Below, in pieces: positions 1 to 10,270 of a stretch of DNA of 64,000 nt; position 1 is the first letter of the stretch; each line of letters starts with the position of its first letter. A program made the translations under genes and the position numbers. The stretch comes from Symsagittifera roscoffensis. Its lineage: Eukaryota; Xenacoelomorpha; Acoela; Convolutidae. The notes under the pieces are model-generated. The model had not been told where the DNA came from. It did no database searches and worked only from the letters and a program-made list of their open reading frames with translations. The DNA is taken from the NCBI RefSeq assembly GCF_963678635.1, contig NC_087064.1, forward strand, positions 40,522,530-40,586,529. Reading direction: 5' to 3'.

Positions 1-74
1 ACGCACACTTATAATTTTTTGTGAATCCTTTTGCTGGATGCAACGCGTGGCAGGTGACTATTGGATCTACTTAC

Positions 75-121
75 CGAGAGAAAGATTCGTGCAAGTGGTG
101 TATTTGGTGCCGCTATAGCAA
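75..121 (-). CDS. possible small internal exon
   Basis: On the minus strand a 47-bp open segment reads roughly LLYRHQ-type or AIAAPNTPLA-type peptide depending on frame. It is followed by a strong donor (TCG then GTAAGTAG, 69-74). It is preceded by a T-rich tract ending in CAG at 122-124. Only the splice signals and one open frame support it. The plus strand also has an open frame here, with a weaker GTGACT donor near 53. I do not recognise the peptide. Confidence 0.2.
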
Positions 122-1403
122 CTGACTAGTACACAACGGTAATTCTTTGAAAAAAAAAGATCAATTGTGCTTAAAGTGGTTTTTCTCTCATAAACGTCGA
201 CTCCCTTATTTTTTATTTTTGGCGGAGTTTTTTTAACTGTCGATGAGCTTAGTTCAGACTCTTACGCAGGTCGTGATGATTTTTTTCAGGAAAAATCATA
301 ACTTTTTTTCAGGCTCAAATTTAATTTTTCGCGGCTTGAATTTGATTCAGTTAATTTCCTTTGTTAAAAGCTTCCTCTGATTTCCTTTGTTAAGGCAAAC
401 TCCACTAACGAACAGCAAAAGCGTAAAAGTCTCAAAAAAATATGAGAGCTCTTTTGATCCAATCTTCTCAAAAATTACCTTGTGATCCAGTTTTCTCAAA
501 TTGATTTTCTCAGAAGGTTTCAACCATGTTCTGTTCTTGAAGTTCGTTGAGCTTCAAGGGTATATATTTTTTCTAAATTCGAAAACTGAAATTTTTCAAA
601 ATTGAAGTCTTTATTTTTTGAATTCGGTGTGTTCATAGACTTTTTGCCAGCTGTCTATTTTCCAACTGGCCACCAGCGGTTTTCAGGAGGGAGTGGGCGC
701 GGACCCCACTTCTCAGGGATTCGGCCCCTGCCGACCCAAAAGGTCCCGCCTTTGCACTATTTTGTGATATCCATTTTTGGCTGACTGACCCTTAAGTTTT
801 TCTAGAAGCGCCTTCGTCGTCAAAGTATACTAATTTTGTGGGGGGAGCGCGCGCCAAAAAACGCTATTTTTTGGTCATTTTTTTTCAAAAAGTGCCAGAA
901 CGCCTTTTTTGGCTTGTTTTTTTTCTAAAATTTGCCGGCAGGACAGAAAATTTGGTAAAAATGGGGTCTTTATAGTGATTTGGGAGAGCTCAGAAAATCA
1001 GTTTGGTCGACCTAAAAAAGGGTCGACAAAATTTTCGATTTTTTTTAAAACAGCACCCCTCGTGAAAATCCTAGATCAGCCCTTGCAACTGGCTATGTTT
1101 TAAAGATATCGAAGTTATAATTCATTGAATTTGGGACGAAATCGACGACTATAATTTCAAATAGTTCAAATAAACAAGTGATTTTGCTCTGATTAGAACG
1201 TTATCGTAGCGTTGTGCGGGGAGAACAATTTAAGAAAAAAGAACATGTTTTGATTATTTTTTTACATTTTTTCTAATCGAAAAATTTTATCATCGAAGTT
1301 AAAAGGCTGTCCATCAAGGGTTTCGCCCTGATACGAAAAGTTTTGTTATTTATTTAAATCAAAAATACAGTTGATAATTATTTTCATGTATCCAATGTTT
1401 TAG
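122..1403. other. intron or intergenic, no gene recognised
   Basis: AT-rich sequence with poly-T runs. The short GC-richer patch near 680-760 has no splice signals or recognisable protein. The right edge is the TTTTAG acceptor of the next exon, so at least the right part should be intron of that gene. Confidence 0.4.
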
Positions 1404-2144
1404 AGAGACGCTCCTAATAGTGACTACGCCTTGTTGGAAAGACTACAGCACCAATGTGCCATAGACAAATTAGACGAAGCCAAAAAAGAATGCACAAACT
1501 TGAAGGCTTTAAAAAAGCAACTGTGTTCTAAAAATATTTATCAAAGCACCACTAGTCAGCCCCTTTCTATCTCAAATACAGACGTGAGCTCTGAACAAAT
1601 CTGCCAACCTGTGATGACATTTCAAAATGGTTTTCCAGAAAGTCAAAAAGTAGCCCAGAGTGCCAGATACTGTCCAATAAATGCTACAAATTCAGGTGCG
1701 AGTCCTCAAATTTCACCCAAGTACCAAATAGATGAAAGATTTAGCGAGAATACTTTGGGTGACTATCCTGTTACAATAAATTCAACTGACCGAATCATTT
1801 CATCAGAAGTAGATGACAAATTGAAGAATGAATCAATGTCGCAATCAATAACATCACACAGTGATGTAGTTAAAGATATTTCTATTTGTGGTCTTGAAAA
1901 CAGTCAAATGAGTTCAGACACTAAACCAATGCAGTTTGACAGTAACTTTGCTGCAAATTTTATCCCAAACGGTACACACGAAGTTCAGAACGGACAGTAT
2001 CATCAGTATGTTTTTACGGAACCAGATATTCCGATTACTCCACTCACCAACGAGGAATGCTTTTTCAAGTGCAGCAGCAAATCAACAGACTCGGGCTGCT
2101 TCAGTCAATCAGAGTGCGACCAGGCAGTCAACAGCATTCTTTGA
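1404..2144 (+). CDS. terminal coding exon of an unrecognised host gene
   Basis: A 246-codon open stretch starts directly after a TTTTAG acceptor (1398-1403) with AGA GAC GCT, phase 0, and ends at TGA 2142-2144. There is no in-frame Met at the left edge (the frame is closed by the acceptor TAG), so this is a 3' exon and not a full gene. The first ~40 residues (DYALLERLQHQC then IDKLDEAKKEC) look like a charged amphipathic or coiled-coil segment. The rest is Ser/Thr/Gln/Asn-rich and probably disordered, ending in a Cys/Ser-rich tail with STDSGCFSQSE. Base composition is clearly richer in G+C than the flanks, and codon use is normal for protein. A poly(A) signal lies 180 bp downstream. I do not recognise the family; an adaptor or transcription-regulator tail is possible but is inference. 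Confidence 0.6.
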   Translation, partial: RDAPNSDYALLERLQHQCAIDKLDEAKKECTNLKALKKQLCSKNIYQSTTSQPLSISNTDVSSEQICQPVMTFQNGFPESQKVAQSARYCPINATNSGASPQISPKYQIDERFSENTLGDYPVTINSTDRIISSEVDDKLKNESMSQSITSHSDVVKDISICGLENSQMSSDTKPMQFDSNFAANFIPNGTHEVQNGQYHQYVFTEPDIPITPLTNEECFFKCSSKSTDSGCFSQSECDQAVNSIL

Positions 2145-2345
2145 TACATAACAAGGTTCAAACTGGAAATTTTTCTTTTTAAGCTTCTTGTTCAGTATAA
2201 TTATTTAGTTGCGGTCTATTTTTGTACATAATTTTTTGATAATTTGTCTGATTGCTGAAAACATTGATGAGCTGAAAACAGTTGCGTAGCAGGTTTAATT
2301 TCTTTCTTTGAGCAAACTTATAATAAAAATGTAAGTTTCAGTCTT
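2145..2345 (+). promoter_or_regulatory. 3' UTR with AATAAA poly(A) signal
   Basis: The stop codon at 2142-2144 is followed by AT-rich sequence with a canonical AATAAA at 2322-2327, and a GT-rich stretch begins about 10 bp later. This fits the end of the transcript whose terminal exon begins at 1404. The exact cleavage site is not visible. Confidence 0.5.
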
Positions 2346-3153
2346 CTAACTACTGTTGCAATGAGGTTAGTCGTACGCAATTGGAGCTATCTTTGCTTTT
2401 GTCAGATATGAACAATATAGCTCAAGTAGTTGTTTTAAGCAATTTTCACTGATTAGGGAACTGGAGTATATGGGAGCCTTGTTTTTTTCTTGACATTACT
2501 CTAAATGTTACTGTAATTTGTATTCGCAAGCTGTACTTTCATGTAATTGAACTTGTCAAAATCCTATTTGAGTTTCCGCAATAATTTTTAGTAGGGTCAT
2601 ATGAATTATTTTGATAGACCAAATAAATATATATGTCGAAATAGACTTTTAAGACGCTCTTTTTCCAAATATCGCTACGTCGGAGGAAAGTATTTGAAAG
2701 CTTTTGGCTAATGTAAATTACATTCAAATCATTTGATGTGCAATTAGCATCGAATGTTCCAAACATTTTTTTTGCAAACAAATCTGCATAATTTTAAAAT
2801 CAGTAGTGCTGTAAGGGGGGATGGTCAAGAGTACCTAAAGCTAACAAAGTGTTACTTAAAGCAGACAAAGAAAATTTTTGGAAAGTGGCAGGGCGGAGGG
2901 GTTCCAACAACTAATTGCAAACAATGCAAAAAAAGTTGTAAAATCAGAAGCGTGGCAAGGGTGTGTGACCTGCCCACCCCTGGATACTGATAGCAAAATT
3001 GGTCCAATCCTTAGGCAACAATAAAAACTCTTTGTGTTTTGAGCTTCAACATAACGATGACAAACTGTATTTTAGGAGCTCTAAGCGGATTTCGCTACCT
3101 TTGTTCTTTTGTTCTTTCGTTTCCTTTGATTGTACCGACGAAATTTGAAGACT
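2346..3153. other. intergenic, nothing recognised
   Basis: There are short open frames on both strands but none has protein-like composition or splice context. A G-rich patch at 2810-2990 is low-complexity and not assignable. Confidence 0.4.
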
Positions 3154-3800
3154 TGTATGGAGTCCGGGGTTCCCAAGCTTATCACCTCGTGTTTTAACCC
3201 CCTTTTTCTTAATCCTCCCTCATATAACCCCGAAATTAGATATCCCCACTACAGTTTAACCCCTTTTTAATAGCAATTGTTAGAATCCAAGTGAAACTGA
3301 CTTGAAAGGGATTCGGAACCATATCGTCGGTAAACATCAAAGTTTAAATTGCGAAAATTTTAGGAACCAAAATGAATTAACATGCGTGCTGCCAAATGCG
3401 TTTTAGATTTGAACAGAAATGACCATGCCGATAGTCTAGACTTTAATATGAACTTGAAAATCAATCCGACCGACATGATTTAAATTAGTTACCAAAACTG
3501 ATTAGGTTTTTCGAAAACTGAACATGATCTTGAAACAATTCCTGCCTATAAAAGATTAATTGGCTGAATTTAAAAGAAATATGGAATGAGAACTGGTTGT
3601 GACCAAAAAATTGATCTAATGCTACTATGAGTGCAAAAGGACTATAAAAAAGGAGTTGATTTGAAACAAATTCTCGTAATAAAAGGGGGTTTAGTTGTTG
3701 TGGGGTTATCTTGTTACGGGGTTATAAAGTAGGGGGTGTAAAAATAGGGGGTTGAGTATCGTAGATTAAAGAGTGGGACACCGAATTCCGGAGATCTACA
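3154..3800. mobile_element. MITE-like inverted-repeat element
   Basis: The two ends are imperfect inverted repeats of roughly 100 bp. The left end starts TGTATGGAGTCCGGGGTTC and runs into TTTTAACCCCC. The reverse complement of the right end starts TGTAGATCTCCGGAATTC and runs into CTCAACCCCC. Both arms carry several further AACCCC blocks spaced alike. The ~420-bp middle has no coding potential. No convincing target-site duplication was found. Superfamily is unknown. Confidence 0.5.
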
Positions 3801-5091
3801 AACATCAAATTGTGTGCATATTCAATGCACAGTTTGGCCTCGTAATGAATGAACGAAGCAGACTTTTTCGTTATACTCCTCTTATGCAGTTGTTTTTGTC
3901 ACATCGTACGATTGTTACAAAACTTGGTATGCGAACAAAATAGGCTATGACGAACATATTTTGTCTTCATAATTGAACTCTTAAAACCTCGTCACGGCAT
4001 AAAATTGATGAGGAAAGATCCGCGAAGTGACATGTTTTTTTAGCTTTCAAAGGTTTTAAATGTTTCACGCTCAATTCAACTAGCCTTATATTTTAAATTG
4101 AAAGGCGCTCGCTCATTTTTTCACTCAAGGGACCTGGAAAATTATGTTTTGTTTTTGTGGATTTAAATATAATACCAAAATCTGATCGTAAAAATTTAAT
4201 TTTGCGATTCTTTTATCTCGAGTTTCATTGTATTGTTTTTCGATTTTATACAGATCGTGATGCCAATCAAATCAATTTCTATTACACGTCTGGACAAACG
4301 CATTTTTTTTCAATTATGCAGAGATTCATGCATTTTTCATCTCTATGCTTGTTTTTTTTCAATTGCCGGGAAAAAACATTACAAATAAAAAAACCGAGAA
4401 AAAAGGAATAAAACGAGAAACACTGCACAATTTAAAAAAAAACGACTGTCCGAATGTTAATGAGAAATCTATCCGATTTGCTTCACAACATACAATATTG
4501 ATAAAAAGGTGAATTGAGATGAAAGAAACGCAAAAACCAGAGTTAATTGTCGTATTCGTTTCTTAGAAAGTTTGACACAGAATTGCAAGCCTTTTTTTAA
4601 AACAAAAATCATGTCGGGTTGCTGTTTTTTTGAGAGAAAAATCGAAATTTTTTAAAGAGTATAATCAAAATAATAAGAAATGTGTCAATCAAAAACTTTA
4701 TAGCGGCTCAAAAACTTAATAGCTTAAATTTTTATGACAACAATTTTCTTTTTGGCTTAAAAATTTGGGCCCATTGAGGTAGCCAGAGTTGTTTTTAGGA
4801 CAAGATGATAATTATTTATGTCTTAAATTGTCTCATAGTTGTTAACAGAAGTCAAAAATTTTAATATAGAGTTTGAACAATCCTGACGTTTTTGAATGAT
4901 TTTACCGCATGTTGCGAGAGTTAACGTGAGACAAATTCATGCCATGAATATCCTCGGAGAGAGGGAGGTCTTGTGTAGGACCAAAGAGGAAGTGGTTGAG
5001 CCCAGTTAACTTGTTGTAGTACAATTAAAGTGGTCTCGAATCTGTTTTTTTTTGAAGATATCATGTTTCACCGCTGGTCTCGTTGAAGTAC
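3801..5091. other. AT-rich spacer, no gene recognised
   Basis: There are no long open frames with protein character. The segment just left of 5092 should be the 3' flank or LTR of the minus-strand BEL/Pao element, but I could not find a matching repeat at the other end, so no LTR is called. Confidence 0.4.
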
Positions 5092-5277
5092 CTAGGGCTT
5101 TTTCAGTGTAAACGAGCGCTCGATGCCACCCGAGCCGGTAAAAACCTCTAGCATTAGACACAGCGGCCAGATGCCTCGTAATGTAAAGTCCTCAACTATC
5201 CACACAAGGTCATCTTTTTGGAGTGGTTCCTCGAGTTGCGTCCAGTCGGAACCTTTGATGAGAGTCGGAGTGTACAC
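5092..5277 (-). pseudogene. pol: BEL/Pao integrase C-terminal DUF5641 domain
   Basis: A 61-codon frame contains DWTQLEEPLQKDDLVWIVED, then RGIWPLCLMLEVFTGSGG and a final IERSFTLKKP. This is the small beta-barrel that closes Pao polyproteins (D-L-V-x-x-x-x-x...P-R-G-x-W-P-L-G-R-V-x-x-V-F-P-G-x-D-G). The normal G-R-V is C-L-M here. The integrase catalytic core that should precede it is missing. Confidence 0.85.
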
Positions 5278-5399
5278 TTCAAGTTGATCAGAACCGATAA
5301 GTAGTAAGAACGCTCATGTTATCATTCAGACGAGACGCTCTCATACTCCGCCAAAGTGGGGAGCTGACGAAGAGTTTAGGCGGCATTCGTATAAGAATT

Positions 5400-5765
5400 T
5401 CACCAACTCTGTTTGCGCAGTAAATTTTCTGTTTACCGGGTGAAGCAGTTCAAGACAAAAGAAATGTGCTATCTGTCCAAAGACGAGTGGAGTGGGCCTT
5501 CATTCGAATGTCTTTAAATTCAATTCTCCGTGTAGGGCTTTCTGATGGGTTAAGTTTACCGGGGAAGTGTTAACATTGTTAGGCTTTGCGTTAAGTAAAT
5601 GATTTGACAACTCTGGTTGCGCAGTAAGTTTTCAGTTGATCAGGCGATGCACTCCAGATGGTGCTATCTGTCCAAAAAAGAGTGTAGTGGGTTTCCATTC
5701 GCATTTCATCAGCTGTGAACTTGCACAGTCGTGCGCCAGTAAAGACGGCCTGTAATTGCAGTTTT
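5400..5765 (-). pseudogene. pol: BEL/Pao pol, RNase H-like segment with internal duplication
   Basis: On the minus strand this reads LQLQAVFTGARLCKFTADEM and later THYTLFWTDSTIWSAS followed by TYCATRVV. This corresponds to the L-E-L-x-A-A...F-W-T-D-S-x-x-V-L-S-W...F-V-A-N-R-V series at the RNase H end of Pao RT. A second, diverged copy of the WTDST to CANRVGEI part follows about 195 bp further along. The piece was therefore locally duplicated, or recombined from a related copy. Stops and frame changes are present in both. Confidence 0.75.
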
Positions 5766-5982
5766 GGAATGCCTACTTAGTTCAGTGGTACTACCTTTGT
5801 ACAGTAAATCAAGAAAGTAGCGTGTGTGGCAGAGTTGCCTGCAGTTTCGAAGTAGAAGCGTCGCGGTAATGATCAAGCTGTATATCATTAAGTGACAGTT
5901 GTCCTACTAAGCGCGGCAGCCTCACCATTGGTCAATCATCGGAACCTAGTTATTTTGCAGGTCAACATTAAGCGATTCCTCA

Positions 5983-6405
5983 TTAAGTTGCGCTTTGCAG
6001 TTGCGCTTTAGCTACTGGATAGTTGTACTGCATGTTCACTTCGCTTTTCCAGAGTAGATTTACTTTGTAGCAGTCTTCGTCGTGCTCAATGCTTTGTTCC
6101 ATAAATCTTAGCTGTCTTTTGCTCTTTTCAGAAAAGGTAGCTTTTTTTTCTTCGTAGATGCCTGTTTTTCCCACTTTCCAGAATTTTTCCACTGTTTCAG
6201 TGAAAATAGCGTCTTCTTGGTGGTTTAAGTCATTGAGTTTTGTTGAATGTGAATTCGATCCCGAACTATTAGTCTTCTGGTTGAATGGGCCAGTGATCTT
6301 CCAGCCTAGTAGATTTTTGACAGTGTGGGGGATGCCAGTAGGAGCTTTTCTGATATCGCGCTCCTCAACATTCCAATACGCATCTACGTCAAGCTTAATT
6401 TGCAC
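5983..6405 (-). pseudogene. pol: BEL/Pao pol, protease-RT linker and RT amino end
   Basis: This is the best preserved piece, 140 codons. It has the landmark LLGWKITGPF, a long Ser-rich insertion, then VEKFWKVGKTGIYEEKK and DEDCYKVNLLWKSE followed by NYPVAKAQL. These are the landmarks just before the RT palm in Pao-type polyproteins: the G-W-x-x-x-G-P strand, the E-x-F-W motif and the Y-x-V-x-L-L-W-K strand. The frame then stops and the palm with its YxDD box is missing. Confidence in the family is high, based on several motifs in order. Confidence 0.85.
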
Positions 6406-6633
6406 TATGTTGTCGCCTAAATCAGGAAAATTGACGCATCGAAGATGATATTAGAGTGAGCCCCTTCTGTTATCGTTGTTTGCATCGATAGCGTCAAAAC
6501 TCAGAGCTGACTGTAGAGTGAAAGTAGGCTAAGTAGCGCTATGTGGTCCAATACTTAGCTGGACCAGGTAAGGCACTTTGCCTTTACTGAAAGCGCCTCG
6601 TACGCTAAGCTGTAGTTGTTGGCTTGGTGTACA

Positions 6634-6910
6634 CTAAAGTGCTTCAGCTGCTTTGCTGAGGATGTATGAGCAGCTGCTGCAGTTTGCGAGTGTTGTGTAG
6701 CAATCCTCTTTGATACCATTGTTGAAAAGTGTTACCGGCATCAAATGTAACTGATTTTTGTTGTTACTTATATTTTCGATTGAATCATTAGCTTGTTTTG
6801 TTGACTTGGTTACTGTAGTGCCAAACTGCATGTTAAGTGGTTTTTGGTTGTGTGTTTGAAACGGCTTCTTGTCGATATGTGGAGTTGAATGTTGTTTCCC
6901 ACCGCAGTTG
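6634..6910 (-). pseudogene. BEL/Pao zinc knuckle and aspartic protease remnant
   Basis: A fragment with CGGKQHSTPHI at about 6880-6905 matches the last zinc-binding loop that precedes the protease in Pao gag-pol. The downstream frame at 6634-6831 reads LMPVTLFNNGIKEDCY and then ANCSSCSYI. This sits where the family has a substrate-binding strand followed by the catalytic D-x-G-S/A-S motif. The aspartate is not recognisable (LANCSS replaces it), so the protease would be inactive. The assignment rests on order and strand pattern more than on catalytic residues. Confidence 0.55.
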
Positions 6911-7071
6911 TAGCTTTTTTACTAAATCTGTGTTGGCCTAAGCAGTTGAAGCTAAGGTTATGTTTTTCACCACCTCTGATCGTTTATCTAGGGGAAGTTT
7001 CAAAAAGTCCGATAGGATTCTTTCCAATATTGTGGGCTAGGTGGTCTACTGGACTCGTTAGAGTTGTTAGT

Positions 7072-8248
7072 CTAGTCGTTATACCTGAAGATCTGTTGTA
7101 GTTTTTTGTGGACATAAAAGTAAATTGTTCGGGTCGTCTGTTGGATTGTTGCTTCGTTGGTTGGCGGTTTCTTCCCGCTTTGTTTGTTGCCGATGGCTCT
7201 ATTTCTAGGTTCTCGCATGCTTGCGATTAGTTTTTCATGTAGTGTGTCAAGTCTTTTTAGTCTAGTGTAATCGATGTCATCAGTAGATATATGTTCGGTA
7301 ACTTGATTCCTTTGTAATTTAAGTTGGTGCCAGTAGTCAGATGGTTGGTTTGTGGTTGCTGACTTGTCTTTGATCAATGCCGAAAAGACTGTTGCGTTGT
7401 TGGTCGCCCTATTGCGAGTTGGTCCTGTCCTATGGTGGTCGTTGAAGTGGTTGGCAGTGAATTGTTCAGATTTAGTAACAGGACTTGTTGAAGTTGTTAG
7501 CAGGCCATATCGGTGATTGCCAATTGATATCTGGACTTCGTGTGTTCGGTTGTCGTTCCGAATACGTTTTCATTGGATTTCGGCGGAGGCGAAAAGTTGC
7601 ATCACAGAGGAACGCCAATATTGAAAGTACTCAGGTTTGTAGTAGGTGAGACTCATCTGAAGTCAGTTGCAGAAGAAACTGTGACACCGTTGATTTTCTG
7701 ATCTCTCAGTAGTCTGTTCGTTCTCGGTAGATGTGGGAAACTGTAGCGTTGAGGAGCGTCTAAGTTGAAAGTAATCAAACCGTAGGTGGAAGTGTAAGTT
7801 AAAAAGTCGGCAGCCGTAGTACTGATGACACTAGTGGCCCAGTTTTCAAGGGTATTTGAGCTTCTCACTGGTACAATGGCTGATGCAGATGTGCGTAGCT
7901 TTCCGAGTGGGCTGTTTGACCTATTTGAAACTGAACCATCGTTTCTTAAGACCCTTTCATGCTACCTTTAATTTACACTGATTACTGGGTCGCACTTTCG
8001 TTTTCATAACATTGAAGCAGTGTCGAGGCAGTCTTGTGTTCTTAAGTTGAAAACTCGGCCAATTCGTCTGCGAGTTTATCTAGCAGAGCGAAAAAAGTGG
8101 TTACCTCTTCGCAATTGATTTTAAGGTACTAGAGTTCGATTGAGTTGGCTATTTGCCTTGTTACCTCTTCCTCAAGCTCCTTGAAATTACTGTAGCGACG
8201 TCTCCATTGTTTAGGCAGTTGTTGTAAGGCTGGCTTCGTTGGAGCCAT
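7072..8248 (-). pseudogene. gag: BEL/Pao gag remnant
   Basis: The start codon at 8246-8248 opens MAPTKPALQQLPKQWRRRY, a typical short basic gag leader. A stop appears after about 40 codons. The same frame then continues with LDKLADELAEF-like helical sequence. Further pieces lie in other frames at 7653-7868 and at 7072-7377. The last piece contains a charged helix (RLDTLHEKLIASMREP) of the kind that precedes the zinc knuckles. At least two frameshifts separate the three pieces. In the family this protein forms the particle core; here it cannot be made in full. Confidence 0.6.
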
Positions 8249-8715
8249 TGAGTGAGGTAGTTTAAAGAGCATTTTTTCAGTAGACAAGGTAGGTTAGGAT
8301 TTTACGGGCTCTGATGGCAGCGATCGCTAAGTATTTTCGTTAGATGAAGCTTTGTGAGCTTTCTTAAAAGTTTAACTATAAGTAATCATAACTTTTTTCT
8401 TGAGGTCAACCAGCCATAGGGATAACCCGGTTGTTAACCAAATAAAGTGAACTACAGCTCACGCAGTCATGAGTGCTTTGATTTATGGTTCAAGAATATG
8501 CGTTGAAACTTTTTTAACATTTTTTGTTGGAACTTAAATGATTTAGAAAAATTTGGGCTTTCGAAACTTTCGTAAAAAACTTGCTAAGATATGTCATGTG
8601 AAACTATTTTACTTGCGCCTTATAATTGTGCCTTCGAAAATTTAAAGCATGAATTAATGGGATTAAAAAGTTTTGACTATCGTGTCTTTGCTATCATTTT
8701 TTTTATTGGAAAACC
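8249..8715. other. upstream flank of the BEL/Pao gag, no feature recognised
   Basis: By position this should be the untranslated leader and 5' LTR of the minus-strand element. I found no matching LTR partner and no clear primer-binding site. Confidence 0.35.
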
Positions 8716-8885
8716 TGTTATGTGCTAGCCCGAGGATTCACAATTGTACAAAAGTGTACAAAAGTCTAGCATAATTTAGGGCTTGGAAACACAAATGTCT
8801 GTAAGTATGGAATTGTACGAAAGTGTTTGATATGCACTTTGCCTTAAAAGAATAGTGTATGACAAGCATTTTGGCCAACCCGAGA
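8716..8885. mobile_element. fragment of a TIR element related to the one at 35.3-36.2 kb
   Basis: Around 8806-8883 the sequence runs TATGGAATTGTACGAAAG, then GTATGACAAGCATTTTGG and CCAACCCGAG. This matches the right terminus of the element ending near 36211 (TATGGAATTGTATGAA, GTATGACAAGAAG, GGTCAACCCGGG). The left part repeats TTGTACAAAAGTG twice. The matching left terminus is not recognisable, so this is a partial or strongly diverged copy. Confidence 0.4.
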
Positions 8886-9245
8886 GTGGGGAAATTTGTA
8901 ACGACTTTGAGCTTCTCGTTATAGTGTTTTGCGATCTTTCAAGTTGAATGCACGAATTGAAACCGAACGATATGAAACCGACAGGTTTCTGAGGTGCATC
9001 TCAACTGTTTTTCAAGGGTTAGATTTGTGATATACGCGTGAAGAGTTATTAATAAACGCAATATTCAAATAACGGTATATTACAAGGTTATGATTTTTTG
9101 TAATGATATGGTTATGTTGCCTTTACCTCTTCCTTTGTCGGTCTTCAATATCTGCTGAATCATAAATTAGGATATATGTAATATCTCATTGATTCTTAAC
9201 TGGAATTAGTGCTTTTTTCGGCTTCTCAAAAAACAGTTTTTGTAG
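8886..9245. other. AT-rich spacer, nothing recognised
   Basis: Nothing coding or repeated was noticed in this stretch. Confidence 0.35.
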
Positions 9246-10270
9246 TGATGGAACCAGTTCAAACAAGTATTTATTCAATACTTTGATATTTACCACTGTT
9301 AACTATTTAGAACTAACCAATCATGGTCCATTACTAAACTTATGATAACTTATAAAGCTGAAACTACTCTCAGTTTCAGACAAAGAAATATAATTTAACT
9401 TGGAAAGTAGTTGCCTCTTTCTCTCAGCTAACCTCGCAAGAATTCCAGTATATACTAGATCTATTGAGACTAGGAAGTGTATGAGTGAGATTAGGATCGG
9501 TATTAGACTAAGAAGTTACACGAATTTATTCGGCCGAAAAAAAGATCGAAAATAAGCGTGACAAACAGACAATGTTCCCTATCCGAAATTATTCTACGAG
9601 AAGGCCACCCCGGAAGTATTACAACTATTTGTAAATAAGTTAACTCTTGTTAGTTTGTTGATACTTTCTTCTTGAGGATCATCGTAATTTCTTGTAGTTT
9701 TTTCCTGAAACAGTTATAAGTTTAAAGTTTAACTTGATCGAAAATAAGATCATCAAGACTTTTCTTGGATCCTTAACCATTTAACAATTTTTTTCAATAC
9801 GCAATCATCATAGTTTTTCCTGCATTCTTATATTTAATCTTTGAAATCTTTCTTTTAAAACCTTAAATAAGATCATCCTTGGATCTTCATTATTAAATAA
9901 ATTTCATCAATCTTTCATGAAAACCAGTTAATCGAGGCTTTCCTGGATCTCTTAAGTTTTTTCTTTCATATTCAAACCCTTCAAAACAAGTGTCTAACAA
10001 CCTCAAACATGACTTCAATGTCCAAACTTTCTAAACAACCCAGGAATAACTGAAATTTCTCCTTACAAGCTCACCATTTTAAGTAAGGCAAACAGAAAAG
10101 AACTTCGTTTACTCACCTTTCACTTAAATTCTACCTCTTTTTATCCAAGCTTCCAACCACCCGCAGAACTAGTAACGAATAGTTGCGTTTTAATTATACC
10201 TGAACCTTGTGGATTGGCTTACAATTCTCCAACCCCCGATCTTATATCATTCTCCACTCAGGTACTATTA
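9246..10270 (+). mobile_element. orphan terminal/leader region of a Ty3/gypsy-like family (copy 1)
   Basis: It starts TGATGGAACCAGTT. Along about 1 kb it matches the regions beginning at 36594 and 50430: AACCTCGCAAGAAT, TATACTAGATCTATTGAGAC, GGTATTAGACTAAGAAGTT, the CGGCCGAAAA block, several AAGGCTT...CCTTGGATC motifs, and the tail CTGAACCTTGTGGATTGG. In the other two copies this region is followed by gag or env relics, so it is the LTR plus untranslated leader. Here the body is absent and satellite DNA begins directly. LTR/leader boundaries are not resolved. Confidence 0.7.
9748..9771 (+). promoter_or_regulatory. bulged hairpin motif in leader copy 1
   Basis: Outer GATC arms and inner CAAGA/TCTTG arms with a CTTT loop and a two-base AT bulge form a short stem. 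Equivalent motifs at 37737-37760 and 37830-37853 have CAAGG/CCTTG instead, so the loop-closing pair differs in a compensating way. Function is unknown; a packaging or dimerisation element is one possibility in a retroelement leader. Confidence 0.35.

Larger units (their letters stand above)
5092..8248 (-). mobile_element. decayed BEL/Pao LTR retrotransposon internal region
   Basis: Read on the minus strand, the parts occur in the canonical BEL/Pao order. They are gag from an ATG at 8246-8248, a zinc-knuckle remnant, an aspartic-protease region, the start of the reverse transcriptase, an RNase H/A17-type stretch, and a C-terminal DUF5641 domain ending at 5092. The element is only ~3.2 kb where intact ones have 5-6 kb of coding sequence, so most of the RT core and the integrase core are gone. 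Frames change repeatedly and stops are common. No flanking LTRs were recognised. It is dead. Confidence 0.85.

Noticed and set aside
602-784. 60-codon frame in a GC-richer patch
   Set aside because: No start or splice context, unusual composition, and no family recognised.
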